A stretch of 64,000 nucleotides of DNA from Rahnella variigena (GCF_003610915.1 NZ_NSDJ01000001.1:3906001-3970000), one strand, 5' to 3'; positions 37,301 to 45,226 are shown, numbered from the stretch's first letter. A program made the numbers and translations. Notes: generated from the sequence alone by a model not told the origin.

Positions 37301-38151
37301 CCACCGCCAGCCGCGTCCGCATCATTACCGTAGCTGTACGCAACATTATCGTGGTAATAGGCCACGCCGTCGTTATCTTCATAGTTTTCATCAATATTGA
37401 TATCGACGAGGAACGGTGTGGATGCACTGTTAGTATAAATCGCGCCGCCCTGCCCCTCTGCCTGATTGCCGGTAAATTCGCTGTTGGTGATTATCAGGTT
37501 GCCATGCGAATTTGTCGTATTGTCAGTGGCGTCTATCGCGCCGCCGCTGCCATTTCCGTTGTTACCGTTTCCGCTGGTTTTTGCCTGATTATCCTCAAAT
37601 AAAACATTCGTCAGGCGAACTTTATTATTCAGAGAATAGATGGCACCGCCCTTCCCTTCACTGGCAATATTGCCTGAAAATACGCCATTGATAATGGTGA
37701 GATCACCCACACCACGGTCATTCGAACCATTCATATAAATGGCGCCGCCATAATCATTGGCAACATTATCCGTAAAACCCGTGTTTTCTAAATAAACGGA
37801 AGAGTCTTCATTGGCATAAATCGCCCCGCCGCTGCCATTGCTTTTATTTTGGGAGAACAGGCTATAACCGGTAGAGTTTTCAGGAATGATCGCCAGTGAC
37901 GTATTGCTGTCCAGGTGAACAGCGCCGCCGGATGCGTCTGAGACCGTCAGCCCGGAGAACTGCATTTCAGCGCCATCGGCAACGGTGTAGGTGTTGAGTG
38001 TTTCATTTCCCAGGGCGGTAGCATTTGCATGGCAGCTTTCGGTGATTTGCATACCCGAACAAGCCGGCAGGGTTTCAGCAAAAACAACGTTTGCCAATGG
38101 CAGTAAGTTAAAGGCTAAAAATAAACACACCGTCACTTTATTGAACATCAT
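34363..38151 (-). CDS. yfaL: YfaL-type autotransporter adhesin with Pmp-like GGAI/FxxN repeats
   Basis: This is a 1262-residue type V secreted protein at the same locus as E. coli yfaL (ubiG-yfaL-nrdA), which is about 1250 residues. The signal peptide ends near NVVFA (about 25). The passenger contains GGAI motifs at about 108, 135, 168, 203 and 235, interleaved with FTDN, FSGN, FEDN and FTGN. This is the paired GGAI/FxxN signature of the chlamydial Pmp family. Beta-helix sequence with autotransporter strands (GNGTLILNDSGNSHSAVRVE) follows. A Pro/Gln/Asp linker lies near 920-945, and the last 260 or so residues form the barrel ending VGVSVRW with a terminal aromatic for BAM assembly. The predicted role is surface adhesion or biofilm, inferred from family. 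A second Met codon at 38148 is an equally possible start. Confidence 0.9.
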   Translation of the reverse strand: MMFNKVTVCLFLAFNLLPLANVVFAETLPACSGMQITESCHANATALGNETLNTYTVADGAEMQFSGLTVSDASGGAVHLDSNTSLAIIPENSTGYSLFSQNKSNGSGGAIYANEDSSVYLENTGFTDNVANDYGGAIYMNGSNDRGVGDLTIINGVFSGNIASEGKGGAIYSLNNKVRLTNVLFEDNQAKTSGNGNNGNGSGGAIDATDNTTNSHGNLIITNSEFTGNQAEGQGGAIYTNSASTPFLVDINIDENYEDNDGVAYYHDNVAYSYGNDADAAGGGFMYLGQSEADFDIAKDKTLIIGNTANDGAYDSIAGEGAIFKRGEGELVLNADNSGFTGIFQVLEGTVTLGRDNTLINVGDTHCQAEPDSCQGIILGSDSPANDTAILNVGSTEQTFKNTFTGYENSTLNIDDGGNVIVNSGTMAGSTSGAGDLTVAENGSFTLNGAQSMGLEGDIVVEQNAVLSVQGDAEDLAILQADPQSIVLDGGVLDLSDMSTFNGTMNQINDGLTITGSGGTVIGNADLVTLGTGNDYHIGDGTSAGDGVYVVINAGTGRVTLADNNTYLGTTQIASGTLQVTGNSQLGDEAYNRQVIFTDPSQASTLEISAPGDTSGQVDTTSAQTGKARDIEMRASGTMQVDDGVTTQWGGLTADSTGGQADVDSTFTKTGNGTLILNDSGNSHSAVRVEEGSLQGGAENIIADASSLYVGENAMFVTGMDQQVRSIDTDSAGTVLISDDTQLVLTNQDTSSALDASLFTDTGGTLVNATSGMALQGTLNTNMSLDALTYLSGVTVNGSLDNSAGTASLENGKAGDTLTVNGDYTGGGTVVLETEMNGDASATDQLILNGNTSGDTALAIVPVSGVGQATETGIKVVDFAADPQNYNNAANFHLAGDQQYINMGAYDYSLVQDNQDWYLRSQVVTPDPQPEPDPDVQPQPTPQPQPVPASGGEDFTPVLNPKTGSYVSNLRIANNAFSMTAQDHAGAAHDNIKLRVESAHESSTFSNQIDSSNDTNVAQISANFLRDNVGDGEILAGVVGGYSNSHGDSTSALTGRKSDNDIQGYAAGLTASWYQDARDHQGAYLDSWLQYAWFDNSVSEDGTGDDNYHSSGLLASLEGGYRFTLMQGEQWNWTLQPQAQVTYQGVKQKDFTASNQSKVTQEGDNNVQTRLGLRSEWDIHTAPALHLKPFIEANYRHNSAETALNVDGVSFTDNTAKDSAELSAGVSGNLGANTTVWGKIGQQEGSDDFSQTEASVGVSVRW

Positions 38152-38667
38152 TCAATTTCATTCCCACGCCTGATGAAGAGCGGGAAAGTTAATACTGACG
38201 CGGCATGGAGGCCACTTAATGATAAATTTAGAATATGTAAACAACATCATTTATTCATGATATGTATTTATAATACGGCTCATTTTTCTCAAAAGTGCAT
38301 TTTTCAGAAAGTGAACAAAAGAAGGGTTCTGATGTTGTCCCGGCGCGCCTTCCCGGTAGTACGGCAACGCTAAATTGTTAGCAGTTGCAAGTCATTTTTT
38401 GGGGTGGCCTGGTGTGATTTGCGTTAGGGAACGGCGAGTTTGAGTGTTAAAACCTTAGTTTTTAGGGCGTTGGTTCGCAGCGACGCCGGAACATGATTTT
38501 TTAGAATAGTTATCCAGATCAATATAGCGTTTTTTTCTAACGTTTAATAAACCGGCAGTCGATCACCTTTCTTAAAAATATAAGAAAATCGTATCTCAGA
38601 TATTGACAGGATTGTCGCGCCAGCAATGGCGGACTCTTCAGGCAGGGCTCAAAAATTTCTCCCCAAC

Positions 38668-38676
38668 TTATCCACA
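38668..38676 (+). promoter_or_regulatory. DnaA box upstream of nrdA
   Basis: TTATCCACA is a perfect strong DnaA box, about 190 bases before the nrdA start. DnaA regulation of nrdAB through promoter-proximal boxes is known in E. coli, which has two adjacent boxes. I see only one good match here. Confidence 0.75.
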
Positions 38677-38713
38677 AATCTGCCCATTTTGTTCACTTGC
38701 AAAAGGGCCATTC

Positions 38714-38761
38714 AGTCACTATCTTGTCATCAGAAAATAACAAACCCACAATATATTGTGT
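38714..38761 (+). promoter_or_regulatory. Pair of NrdR-like boxes
   Basis: CACAATATATTGTG (38747-38760) is a perfect 14-bp palindrome fitting the NrdR box. A weaker partner, CACTATCTTGTC (about 38717-38728), aligns with it exactly 32 bases upstream. Two boxes about three helical turns apart are the arrangement known for NrdR repression of ribonucleotide reductase operons by the dATP/ATP-sensing repressor. Assignment is by motif and position. Confidence 0.75.
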
Positions 38762-38859
38762 TTATATCCTGACCAGCACACTAGGGACCTCTTGTGCTGC
38801 TGCGCGTGTTTTACGCGGCCAGGTCAGACCCTTTATAAACCTTTGAGGTATCGCCCCGA

Positions 38860-41142
38860 ATGAACCAAAGTCTGCTTGTAACTAAACGTGATGGCCGCAC
38901 AGAACGCATCAATCTTGATAAAATCCACCGTGTCATTGACTGGGCAGCGGAAGGTCTTCAAAACGTATCAGTTTCTCAGGTAGAACTTCGTTCACACATC
39001 CAGTTCTATGACGGGATCAAAACCGCTGACATTCATGAAACCATTATCAAAGCAGCGGCTGACCTGATCTCTAAAGATGCACCGGATTATCAATATCTGG
39101 CTGCACGTCTGGCTATCTTCCACCTGCGTAAAAAAGCCTACGGCCAGTTTGAACCACCAAAATTGATCGACCAGGTGACCCGCATGGTTGAAATGGGTAA
39201 ATACGACAAACATCTGCTGGAAGACTACACGACTGAAGAGTTCGAGCAGATGGACAGTTTTATTGACCACTGGCGTGACATGAATTTCTCCTACGCCGCT
39301 GTGAAACAGCTGGAAGGGAAATATCTGGCACAGAACCGCGTGACCGGCGATATCTACGAAAGCGCACAGTTCCTGTACATTCTGGTCGCGGCTTGCCTGT
39401 TCTCCGGCTACCCGCGCGAAACCCGTCTGGATTACATCAAACGTTTCTACGACGCGATTTCTACCTTCAAAATTTCTCTGCCTACGCCAATCATGTCCGG
39501 CGTGCGCACCCCAACCCGTCAGTTCAGTTCTTGTGTTCTGATCGAATGTGGCGACAGTCTGGATTCCATTAACGCCACCTCCAGCGCCATCGTGAAATAC
39601 GTTTCTCAACGTGCAGGTATCGGCATCAACGCCGGTCGCATCCGTGCGCTGGGTAGCCCGATCCGTGGCGGTGAAGCGTTCCACACCGGTTGTATCCCGT
39701 TCTATAAACATTTCCAGACCGCGGTGAAATCCTGTTCTCAGGGTGGCGTTCGTGGCGGCGCAGCGACGCTGTTCTACCCGATGTGGCATCTGGAAGTCGA
39801 AAGCCTGCTGGTTCTGAAAAACAACCGTGGTGTTGAAGGCAACCGCGTCCGTCACATGGACTACGGCGTGCAGATCAACAAACTGATGTATCAGCGTCTG
39901 GTAAAAGGCGGCGACATCACTCTGTTCAGCCCTTCTGACGTGCCTGGCCTGTACGATGCATTCTTTGCCGATCAGGACGAGTTCGAGCGTCTGTATGAAA
40001 AATACGAGCAGGACGCCAGCATCCGTAAGCAGAAAGTGAAAGCGGTTGAACTGTTCTCCCTGATGATGCAGGAACGTGCATCTACCGGACGTATCTACAT
40101 TCAGCACGTTGACCATTGCAACACGCACAGCCCGTTTGATCCGGCTATCGCGCCTGTTCGCCAGTCCAACCTGTGTCTGGAAATCGCACTGCCAACCAAA
40201 CCGCTGGACGATGTTAACGACGAAAACGGCGAAATCGCGCTGTGTACGCTGTCTGCCTTCAACCTCGGCGCGATAGAAAGCCTGGACGATCTGGAAGAGC
40301 TGGCAGTTCTGGCGGTTCGTGCCCTCGACGCCCTGCTCGATTATCAGGATTACCCGATTAAAGCCGCAAAACGTGGCGCGATGGGGCGTCGTACTCTGGG
40401 TATCGGCGTGATTAACTACGCTTACTATCTGGCGAAAAACGGCGTGCGTTATTCCGACGGCAGCGCAAACAATCTTACGCACAAAACGTTTGAAGCCATT
40501 CAGTATTACCTGCTGAAAGCGTCGAACGAACTGGCGAAAGAGCAAGGTGCGTGCCAGTGGTTCAATGAAACCACTTATTCACAAGGCATCATGCCGGTGG
40601 ATACTTACAAGAAAGATCTGGATGCGATTTGCAACGAGCCGCTGCATCTGGACTGGGATACGCTGCGTGAAAGCATCAAAACGCACGGCCTGCGTAACTC
40701 CACGCTGTCTGCGCTGATGCCGTCCGAGACCTCTTCGCAGATCTCCAACGCCACCAACGGTATCGAGCCACCGCGCGGCCACATCAGTATTAAAGCGTCG
40801 AAAGACGGGATCCTGCGTCAGGTCGTGCCGGAGTATGAGCGTCTGAAGGATCAGTACGAACTGCTGTGGGATATGCCGAACAACGACGGCTATCTGCAAC
40901 TGGTTGGCGTGATGCAGAAATTCATCGACCAGGCGATTTCGTCTAACACCAACTATGACCCGTCGCGCTTCCCGAACAGTAAAGTGCCGATGAAACAGTT
41001 GTTGAAAGACTTGCTGACAGCCTACAAATTTGGCGTCAAAACGCTGTATTATCAGAACACCCGCGACGGTGCTGATGATGTGCAGGAAGATATGAAAGCC
41101 GACGTGGCTGACGACTGCGAAAGCGGCGCCTGCAAAATCTAA
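38860..41142 (+). CDS. nrdA: Class Ia ribonucleotide reductase, large subunit
   Basis: NrdA binds NDP substrates and allosteric effectors and makes dNDPs using a radical supplied by NrdB. The 760-residue protein has an N-terminal ATP-cone (about 1-95) that senses dATP/ATP. The active site has Cys 225 (QFSSCVLIEC), the NLCLEIALP motif (thiyl Cys and Glu, about 438-441) and the partner Cys in IALCTLSAFNLG (about 462). The C-terminal redox pair is in CESGACKI. All catalytic residues are present. The start gives the conserved MNQSLLVTKRDGRTERINLD. It is first of the nrdA-nrdB-yfaE operon, under the NrdR and DnaA sites upstream. Confidence 0.98.
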   Translation: MNQSLLVTKRDGRTERINLDKIHRVIDWAAEGLQNVSVSQVELRSHIQFYDGIKTADIHETIIKAAADLISKDAPDYQYLAARLAIFHLRKKAYGQFEPPKLIDQVTRMVEMGKYDKHLLEDYTTEEFEQMDSFIDHWRDMNFSYAAVKQLEGKYLAQNRVTGDIYESAQFLYILVAACLFSGYPRETRLDYIKRFYDAISTFKISLPTPIMSGVRTPTRQFSSCVLIECGDSLDSINATSSAIVKYVSQRAGIGINAGRIRALGSPIRGGEAFHTGCIPFYKHFQTAVKSCSQGGVRGGAATLFYPMWHLEVESLLVLKNNRGVEGNRVRHMDYGVQINKLMYQRLVKGGDITLFSPSDVPGLYDAFFADQDEFERLYEKYEQDASIRKQKVKAVELFSLMMQERASTGRIYIQHVDHCNTHSPFDPAIAPVRQSNLCLEIALPTKPLDDVNDENGEIALCTLSAFNLGAIESLDDLEELAVLAVRALDALLDYQDYPIKAAKRGAMGRRTLGIGVINYAYYLAKNGVRYSDGSANNLTHKTFEAIQYYLLKASNELAKEQGACQWFNETTYSQGIMPVDTYKKDLDAICNEPLHLDWDTLRESIKTHGLRNSTLSALMPSETSSQISNATNGIEPPRGHISIKASKDGILRQVVPEYERLKDQYELLWDMPNNDGYLQLVGVMQKFIDQAISSNTNYDPSRFPNSKVPMKQLLKDLLTAYKFGVKTLYYQNTRDGADDVQEDMKADVADDCESGACKI

Positions 41143-41170
41143 TCATCTGTTTTAACTAAATATATTATTC

Positions 41171-41193
41171 AAAACCCCCGTCAGGGGGTTTTT
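41171..41193 (+). terminator. Attenuator-like hairpin between nrdA and nrdB
   Basis: The stem AAAACCCCC / GGGGGTTTTT has a short GTCA loop and ends in five Ts. It lies in the 72-base gap between nrdA and nrdB. It looks like an intrinsic terminator but sits inside an operon, so partial termination or mRNA processing between the two subunit genes is plausible. A similar hairpin at the E. coli locus was not checked. Confidence 0.7.
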
Positions 41194-41214
41194 GCCGAGA
41201 ATGTCGAGGAAGTT

Positions 41215-42345
41215 ATGGCTTACAGTACTTTTTCCCAGAATAAAAACGATCAGCTTCTTGAGCCAATGTTCTTTGGCCAGTCGGTTAACGTTGCCCGTTT
41301 CGACCAGCAGAAGCATGAAATCTTTGAAAAACTGATCGAAAAACAGCTGTCCTTCTTCTGGCGTCCGGAAGAGATTGATGTTTCCCGCGACCGTATCGAT
41401 TTTCAGGCGTTGCCGGATCACGAAAAACACATCTTCCTGAGCAACCTGAAATACCAGACGCTGCTCGATTCCATTCAGGGTCGCAGCCCGAACGTGGCAC
41501 TGTTACCCCTCATTTCTATTCCTGAGCTTGAAACCTGGGTCGAAACCTGGGCGTTTTCAGAAACCATTCACTCACGCTCTTACACGCACATCATCCGTAA
41601 CATCGTGAACGATCCGGCGATTGTGTTTGACGATATCGTCACCAACGAAGAAATCCTCAAGCGCGCGAAAGACATCTCCGGTTATTACGACACACTGATC
41701 GAGATGACCAGCTACTACCATCTGCTGGGCGAAGGTACGCATCAGGTCAACGGCAAAACGGTCGTGGTAAACCTGCGCGAGCTGAAGAAAAAACTCTACA
41801 TCTGTCTGATGAGCGTGAACGCGCTGGAAGCCGTGCGTTTCTACGTCAGCTTCGCCTGCTCATTTGCGTTCGCTGAACGTGAACTGATGGAAGGCAACGC
41901 GAAAATCATCAAGATGATCGCCCGTGACGAAGCCCTGCATCTGACCGGTACTCAGCACGCGCTGAACCTGCTGCGTTCAGGTCAGGACGACCCGGAAATG
42001 GCAGAAATCGCGCTGGAATGTCAGCAGGAATGTCACGACCTGTTCGTGCTCGCGGCACAGCAGGAAAAAGACTGGGCGGAATACCTGTTCAAAGACGGTT
42101 CGATGATTGGCCTGAACAAAGACATTCTGTGTCAGTACGTGGAATACATCACCAACATCCGTATGCAGGCTGTGGGTCTGGACGCGCCATTCAAAACCCG
42201 CTCTAACCCAATCCCGTGGATCAACGCCTGGCTGGTGTCTGATAACGTGCAGGTTGCGCCGCAGGAAGTGGAAGTCAGCTCCTATCTCGTGGGTCAGATT
42301 GATTCTGAAGTTCACGCAGACGACCTGAGTGATTTCGAGCTGTAA
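41215..42345 (+). CDS. nrdB: Class Ia ribonucleotide reductase, radical subunit
   Basis: NrdB houses the diferric-tyrosyl radical cofactor that starts catalysis in NrdA. The 376 residues equal the E. coli length. The radical Tyr is at 123 including Met (SRSYTHI, Tyr122 of mature numbering). Iron ligands Asp 85 (TLLDSI), Glu 116 and His 119 (SETIHS) are present, with the second pair in [13 protein letters not shown] near 240. The C-terminal tail [12 protein letters not shown] is the NrdA-docking peptide. The start ATG 41215 has GAGGAAG upstream. yfaE begins directly after the stop codon. Confidence 0.98.
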   Translation: MAYSTFSQNKNDQLLEPMFFGQSVNVARFDQQKHEIFEKLIEKQLSFFWRPEEIDVSRDRIDFQALPDHEKHIFLSNLKYQTLLDSIQGRSPNVALLPLISIPELETWVETWAFSETIHSRSYTHIIRNIVNDPAIVFDDIVTNEEILKRAKDISGYYDTLIEMTSYYHLLGEGTHQVNGKTVVVNLRELKKKLYICLMSVNALEAVRFYVSFACSFAFAERELMEGNAKIIKMIARDEALHLTGTQHALNLLRSGQDDPEMAEIALECQQECHDLFVLAAQQEKDWAEYLFKDGSMIGLNKDILCQYVEYITNIRMQAVGLDAPFKTRSNPIPWINAWLVSDNVQVAPQEVEVSSYLVGQIDSEVHADDLSDFEL

Positions 42346-42606
42346 ATGACGGACAGAACCATCACACTTTCAGCAAATGGCCAGCAACTGGCCTGCAAGT
42401 CAGAGCACCGGAATTTGCTGGAAGTGTTTGAACATCATCAGGTTGAAGTCGAATACCAGTGTCGCGAAGGTTATTGCGGATCTTGCCGGATGAAGCTGAT
42501 CAACGGTGCCGTTGAGTACAGTGAGAAGCCTTTAGCTTTCATCTCTGACGGCGAGATTTTGCCGTGCTGTTGCATGCCGGTTGGGGATATTGAGATTGAG
42601 TTTTGA
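42346..42606 (+). CDS. yfaE: YfaE 2Fe-2S ferredoxin for NrdB cofactor maintenance
   Basis: This 86-residue plant-type ferredoxin has the cluster Cys motif QCREGYCGSC (C-x4-C-x2-C) plus the distal Cys in LPCCCMP. In E. coli YfaE supplies electrons to rebuild the NrdB diferric-tyrosyl cofactor. It begins directly after the nrdB stop codon with no spacer, which indicates coupled expression. It is the last gene of the operon and is followed by the large inverted repeat. Confidence 0.95.
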   Translation: MTDRTITLSANGQQLACKSEHRNLLEVFEHHQVEVEYQCREGYCGSCRMKLINGAVEYSEKPLAFISDGEILPCCCMPVGDIEIEF

Positions 42607-42619
42607 TGGGCTGCTGCCC

Positions 42620-43230
42620 ATGCCTGCCTTTAGCTTTTAGCCTTCAACATCAAGATATTGGGCTCACCGCCCAAACTGACCTAAGGTCGTGGGCGTCGGC
42701 CCACACCGACCAGAGGACGCGTAAGCGCGCGCCCTCTGGACTCCCCCGCTTTTTCACTGCGCGCTCCGCTAGACACTATGTTTCAGGTACCACTGCGACA
42801 GGCTGGAAATCTTGCCGCTGCGCGGTACCTTCTCTCGGTCTTCGAGCCATAGGTCTCGAAGCCGCTCCGTTCAGCAAGATTTCTGAATCGCCCGCACGAT
42901 CTTAAATTCAAAGACAGACTATTTTTCATCTTTTAAATAAGTTGATTGGCGTGCTCAAAAATGGCACCGAATGAATGGTTCGAGACCAGAGGCTCGAAAC
43001 CTGAAATTCGGGAATCGCGCAGCGATGACATTTTGCGCCACTCACAATTGCGTCAGAAACATGTCCGTCGTGCCCGCGATAGCGCGCAGTGAAAGAGCCT
43101 GGGGGGTCTTGGGGGGCGGCGGCGATAAGCCGTCCCCTAAGTCGGTGTGGGCCGACGCCCACGACCTTGATCTTAAGGCCAGTTTGGGTGGCAACCCAAG
43201 GTCTTGACCTGGCTTTTGTAAAAGCTAAAC
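42620..43230. repeat. Roughly 600-bp imperfect inverted-repeat element
   Basis: The gap between yfaE and yfaY is nearly filled by two inverted, diverged arms meeting near 42930. The most exact part is a perfect 28-base inverted match at about 42684-42711 and 43142-43169 (GTGGGCGTCGGCCCAC core). Outside it TTGGGCTCACCGCCCAAAC pairs with GTTTGGGTGGCAACCCAAG. Inside it TTTTTCACTGCGCGCT pairs with AGCGCGCAGTGAAAGA. Further inside TTCGAGCC...GGTCTCGAA is matched by TTCGAGACC...GGCTCGAA. There is no transposase-like frame, so if mobile it would depend on an outside enzyme. The boundaries are approximate. Confidence 0.8.
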
Positions 43231-44430
43231 CTTTGCAACCCGATCCAACCACGGATAATCCGCCACCGGTTCCCACCCGTTCAGATAACGCCTGAGAAGA
43301 TCCATCGCCACCATTGCCATCGTCTCCTGCCGTAATGCCAGACCGTGACGCGTCGCGGTATAACGAATGGTTAATCCGCTGGTACCGGATGGCGTATGAA
43401 GCGCCAGACTGAGTTGATCCCCTGACAGCGCACCGACGGCAAGAGCCAGTTGTGCGCCGGTGCTTTCTGCCAGACTCTGCGCGCGCGCCAGCAGGCATTC
43501 GAGGGATTTCTCTGGTGAGGCTTCGTCGCCCTGTGGCAATAACTCGCCGTTGACCAGCGGAACGCCGGCGCTTTGCAGACGCCAGTTCAGCAGTCCGCCG
43601 GTGAAACTTTCGCTGACCGCCAGACGCAAATCCTGCGCCAGCAGACGCTCAGCCAGACGATCCGGCAGGCTGCCCAGTCCTTCGAAAATGGTGCTCTCCC
43701 CCGCCACTTCGCGCACGCGCTCAAATGCTTTGTGCATGGCGGCTTCCTGCGAGCGCGGGCCGGTGACTTTCAGCTCGATAATCGGTGAAGAAGAACGGTA
43801 ACCCATCACCACGCCTTCCGGCAGTTCGAGTTTATCCAGCTCCGTCGCAAGATCACTTTCACCGCGACCAAACGTCGTGAGACGCAGACACAGCGGGGCT
43901 TCCAGCGCCGGAAACTGTTTATGCAGACGCGGAACGATTTGCTGCTCCACCATCACTTTGAATTCAGAAGGCACGCCCGGGGTGAAGAATATCTGGCAAC
44001 GGTTAAGCTTCACGCTGAAGCCGCAGGCAGTGCCGACCGGGTTATCCAGCAACTCAGCATTGGCCGGGATCTGCGCCTGTTTACGATTAGATTCGGCCAT
44101 CGGGCGACCACGTTCGTTAAAGAACGCCTGCATGGTTTTAATCCAGCCGGCATCTTCAACCAGCTCAACGCCGCAGGCTTTCGCCGCAGCCAGCGCGCTT
44201 AAATCATCCGTCGTTGGCCCTAAGCCGCCGTTCACGATCAGCACATCGGCGATATGGCTGCGTTCTTCGAGAACAGCCACCAGCGCGTCCAGGCTGTCGC
44301 CCACGGTTTCACGGCTGGTCATCGGTAAACCCTGTTCGAACAGATAATTCGCCAGCCACGCCGAATTGGTATCCACAATCTGGCCATGCAGCACTTCATC
44401 ACCCGTACTCAGCATCTCAACCCTAAGCAT
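43225..44430 (-). CDS. yfaY: CinA-like protein YfaY
   Basis: This is a 401-codon frame (400 residues) from ATG 44430, which has AAGGAG 7 bases upstream. A longer frame to 44520 lacks support. The N-terminal molybdopterin-binding-like (MoaB/CinA) domain covers about 1-170 with STGDEVLHGQIVDTNSAWL and NGGLGPTTDD. The C-terminal CinA/PncC-like domain covers about 250-400 with LAVSESFTGGLLNWRL. That second domain lacks the GxxGPxGG segment of active NMN deamidases (here ALAVGALSGDQLSLALHTPSG). E. coli YfaY is reported as inactive as a deamidase, and this one looks similarly degenerate. Its role is unknown. The stop lies at the edge of the inverted repeat. Confidence 0.9.
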   Translation of the reverse strand: MLRVEMLSTGDEVLHGQIVDTNSAWLANYLFEQGLPMTSRETVGDSLDALVAVLEERSHIADVLIVNGGLGPTTDDLSALAAAKACGVELVEDAGWIKTMQAFFNERGRPMAESNRKQAQIPANAELLDNPVGTACGFSVKLNRCQIFFTPGVPSEFKVMVEQQIVPRLHKQFPALEAPLCLRLTTFGRGESDLATELDKLELPEGVVMGYRSSSPIIELKVTGPRSQEAAMHKAFERVREVAGESTIFEGLGSLPDRLAERLLAQDLRLAVSESFTGGLLNWRLQSAGVPLVNGELLPQGDEASPEKSLECLLARAQSLAESTGAQLALAVGALSGDQLSLALHTPSGTSGLTIRYTATRHGLALRQETMAMVAMDLLRRYLNGWEPVADYPWLDRVAKV

Positions 44431-44521
44431 CCCGTTCTCCTTCTGTTTTTTTGTCATTCCACTGTAGAAAGGCTGAGACAGAAAAACAATCTTTGGGGCA
44501 CAAAGTGATATTACAGACAAT

Positions 44522-44547
44522 AAAAAAGCCTGCTAAGCAGGCTTTAA
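44522..44547 (-). terminator. Terminator downstream of yfaZ
   Basis: On the minus strand, AAAGCCTGCT / AGCAGGCTTT is followed by TTTTTTA. It lies beyond the palindromic element that starts at the yfaZ stop codon and before yfaY, which is transcribed the same way. Confidence 0.85.
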
Positions 44548-44554
44548 ACAGAGT

Positions 44555-44681
44555 AATACCCAAAAGATTTCATGGTGCAGGAAGGCGGCAAGCGCGCGGA
44601 TCCCCGGGAGCTGACACAGGTCAGTGACCGGGGTGAGCAAGTACAGCTAACGCATCTGCAACTTGAAAGATGACGGGTATT
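44555..44681. repeat. 127-bp palindromic element abutting the yfaZ stop codon
   Basis: The ends are inverted repeats: AATACCCAAAAGATTTCATG at the left and its counterpart CTTGAAAGATGACGGGTATT at the right. An inner pair, CCCCGGGAGCTGAC / GTCAGTGACCGGGG, forms a central stem. The last base coincides with the end of the yfaZ stop codon. Elements of this sequence type (TGCAACTTGAAAGATGACGG then GTAT) are, from memory, widespread in Yersinia and Serratia genomes. The exact family name is not certain. Confidence 0.8.
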
Positions 44682-45226
44682 TAGAAGTTGATCGCGCCAC
44701 CTAAATATGCGCCATCTGCCACCACGTTATCGCGGTTGCCGTCTTTGCCGTCCATCGCCATGTAGCGGTAACCCACGCTCACTGTCACCAGTGGAATGGC
44801 GGTCAGACGGATGCCTGCGTTCGCTTCTTCATAGTTTGCGATGCCGCTGGAGAGTGAATCCGGGGAATAGTAATAGTCACCGTACAGGGTGAACATTTTT
44901 GCGATTGGCAATTGCAGACCACCGCCGACCGCAGCCGCGTAACCTTCGTCGCCGTCTTTCGGATTGGTATACAGACCTTTACCGCCAACGGTTGCCATGA
45001 AAGGCCCTAAAGGAATGTTGTAACCTAAACCAACGCCAGCCACATCACCGTCGTCATCGTTGTGAGTGTAATCACCGCTCAGAGCCAGTCCCGGAGAAGT
45101 GGTACCAAAGCCCACGCCCAGGTGCGTGTAGTGTTCGCCGACTTCACCGTTAACACTGATGGCGTTCGCAGAAGCCGCGGCAAACATCAGGCTGGCAGCG
45201 GCGCCAGCGACAAGGATCTTTTTCAT
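44681..45226 (-). CDS. yfaZ: YfaZ family outer-membrane protein
   Basis: This is a 181-residue protein from ATG 45226, chosen because it gives a clean signal peptide (MKKILVAGAAASLMFAAASA, cut near ANA). The 21 extra upstream codons in the frame do not. The mature part is a series of amphipathic beta strands with Gly and aromatic girdle residues (VGFGTTSPGLALSGDYTHND, GLQLPIAKMFTLYGDYYYSP), ending GGAINF with a terminal Phe for BAM recognition. E. coli YfaZ is about 180 residues and also adjoins yfaY. The function is unknown; a small beta-barrel is inferred. Confidence 0.85.
   Translation of the reverse strand: MKKILVAGAAASLMFAAASANAISVNGEVGEHYTHLGVGFGTTSPGLALSGDYTHNDDDGDVAGVGLGYNIPLGPFMATVGGKGLYTNPKDGDEGYAAAVGGGLQLPIAKMFTLYGDYYYSPDSLSSGIANYEEANAGIRLTAIPLVTVSVGYRYMAMDGKDGNRDNVVADGAYLGGAINF

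Larger units (their letters stand above)
38152..38859. promoter_or_regulatory. Divergent region between yfaL and nrdA
   Basis: This 708-base gap has no credible gene. The yfaL-proximal half (38152-38340) is AT-rich. The middle holds a GGCGT / ACGCC hairpin near 38469-38490. The nrdA-proximal 200 bases hold the DnaA box and NrdR-like boxes listed separately. CTTGTCA at about 38723 may serve as a -35 region overlapping the first NrdR-like box. Confidence 0.6.

Noticed and set aside
38992..40545. Long 517-codon open frame antisense to nrdA
   Set aside because: It is fully opposite the conserved nrdA frame, has no ribosome site of note, and no recognisable protein features. High-expression codon bias in nrdA commonly leaves the opposite strand open.
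42620..43230. The large inverted repeat as an insertion sequence
   Set aside because: There is no transposase-like frame and no clean terminal repeats with target duplication could be defined by eye. I kept it as a repeat element only.
42926..43498. Open frame covering the inverted repeat and yfaY 3' end
   Set aside because: It lies mostly inside the repeat element and overlaps a real gene in the same orientation but another frame. It is not conserved-looking.
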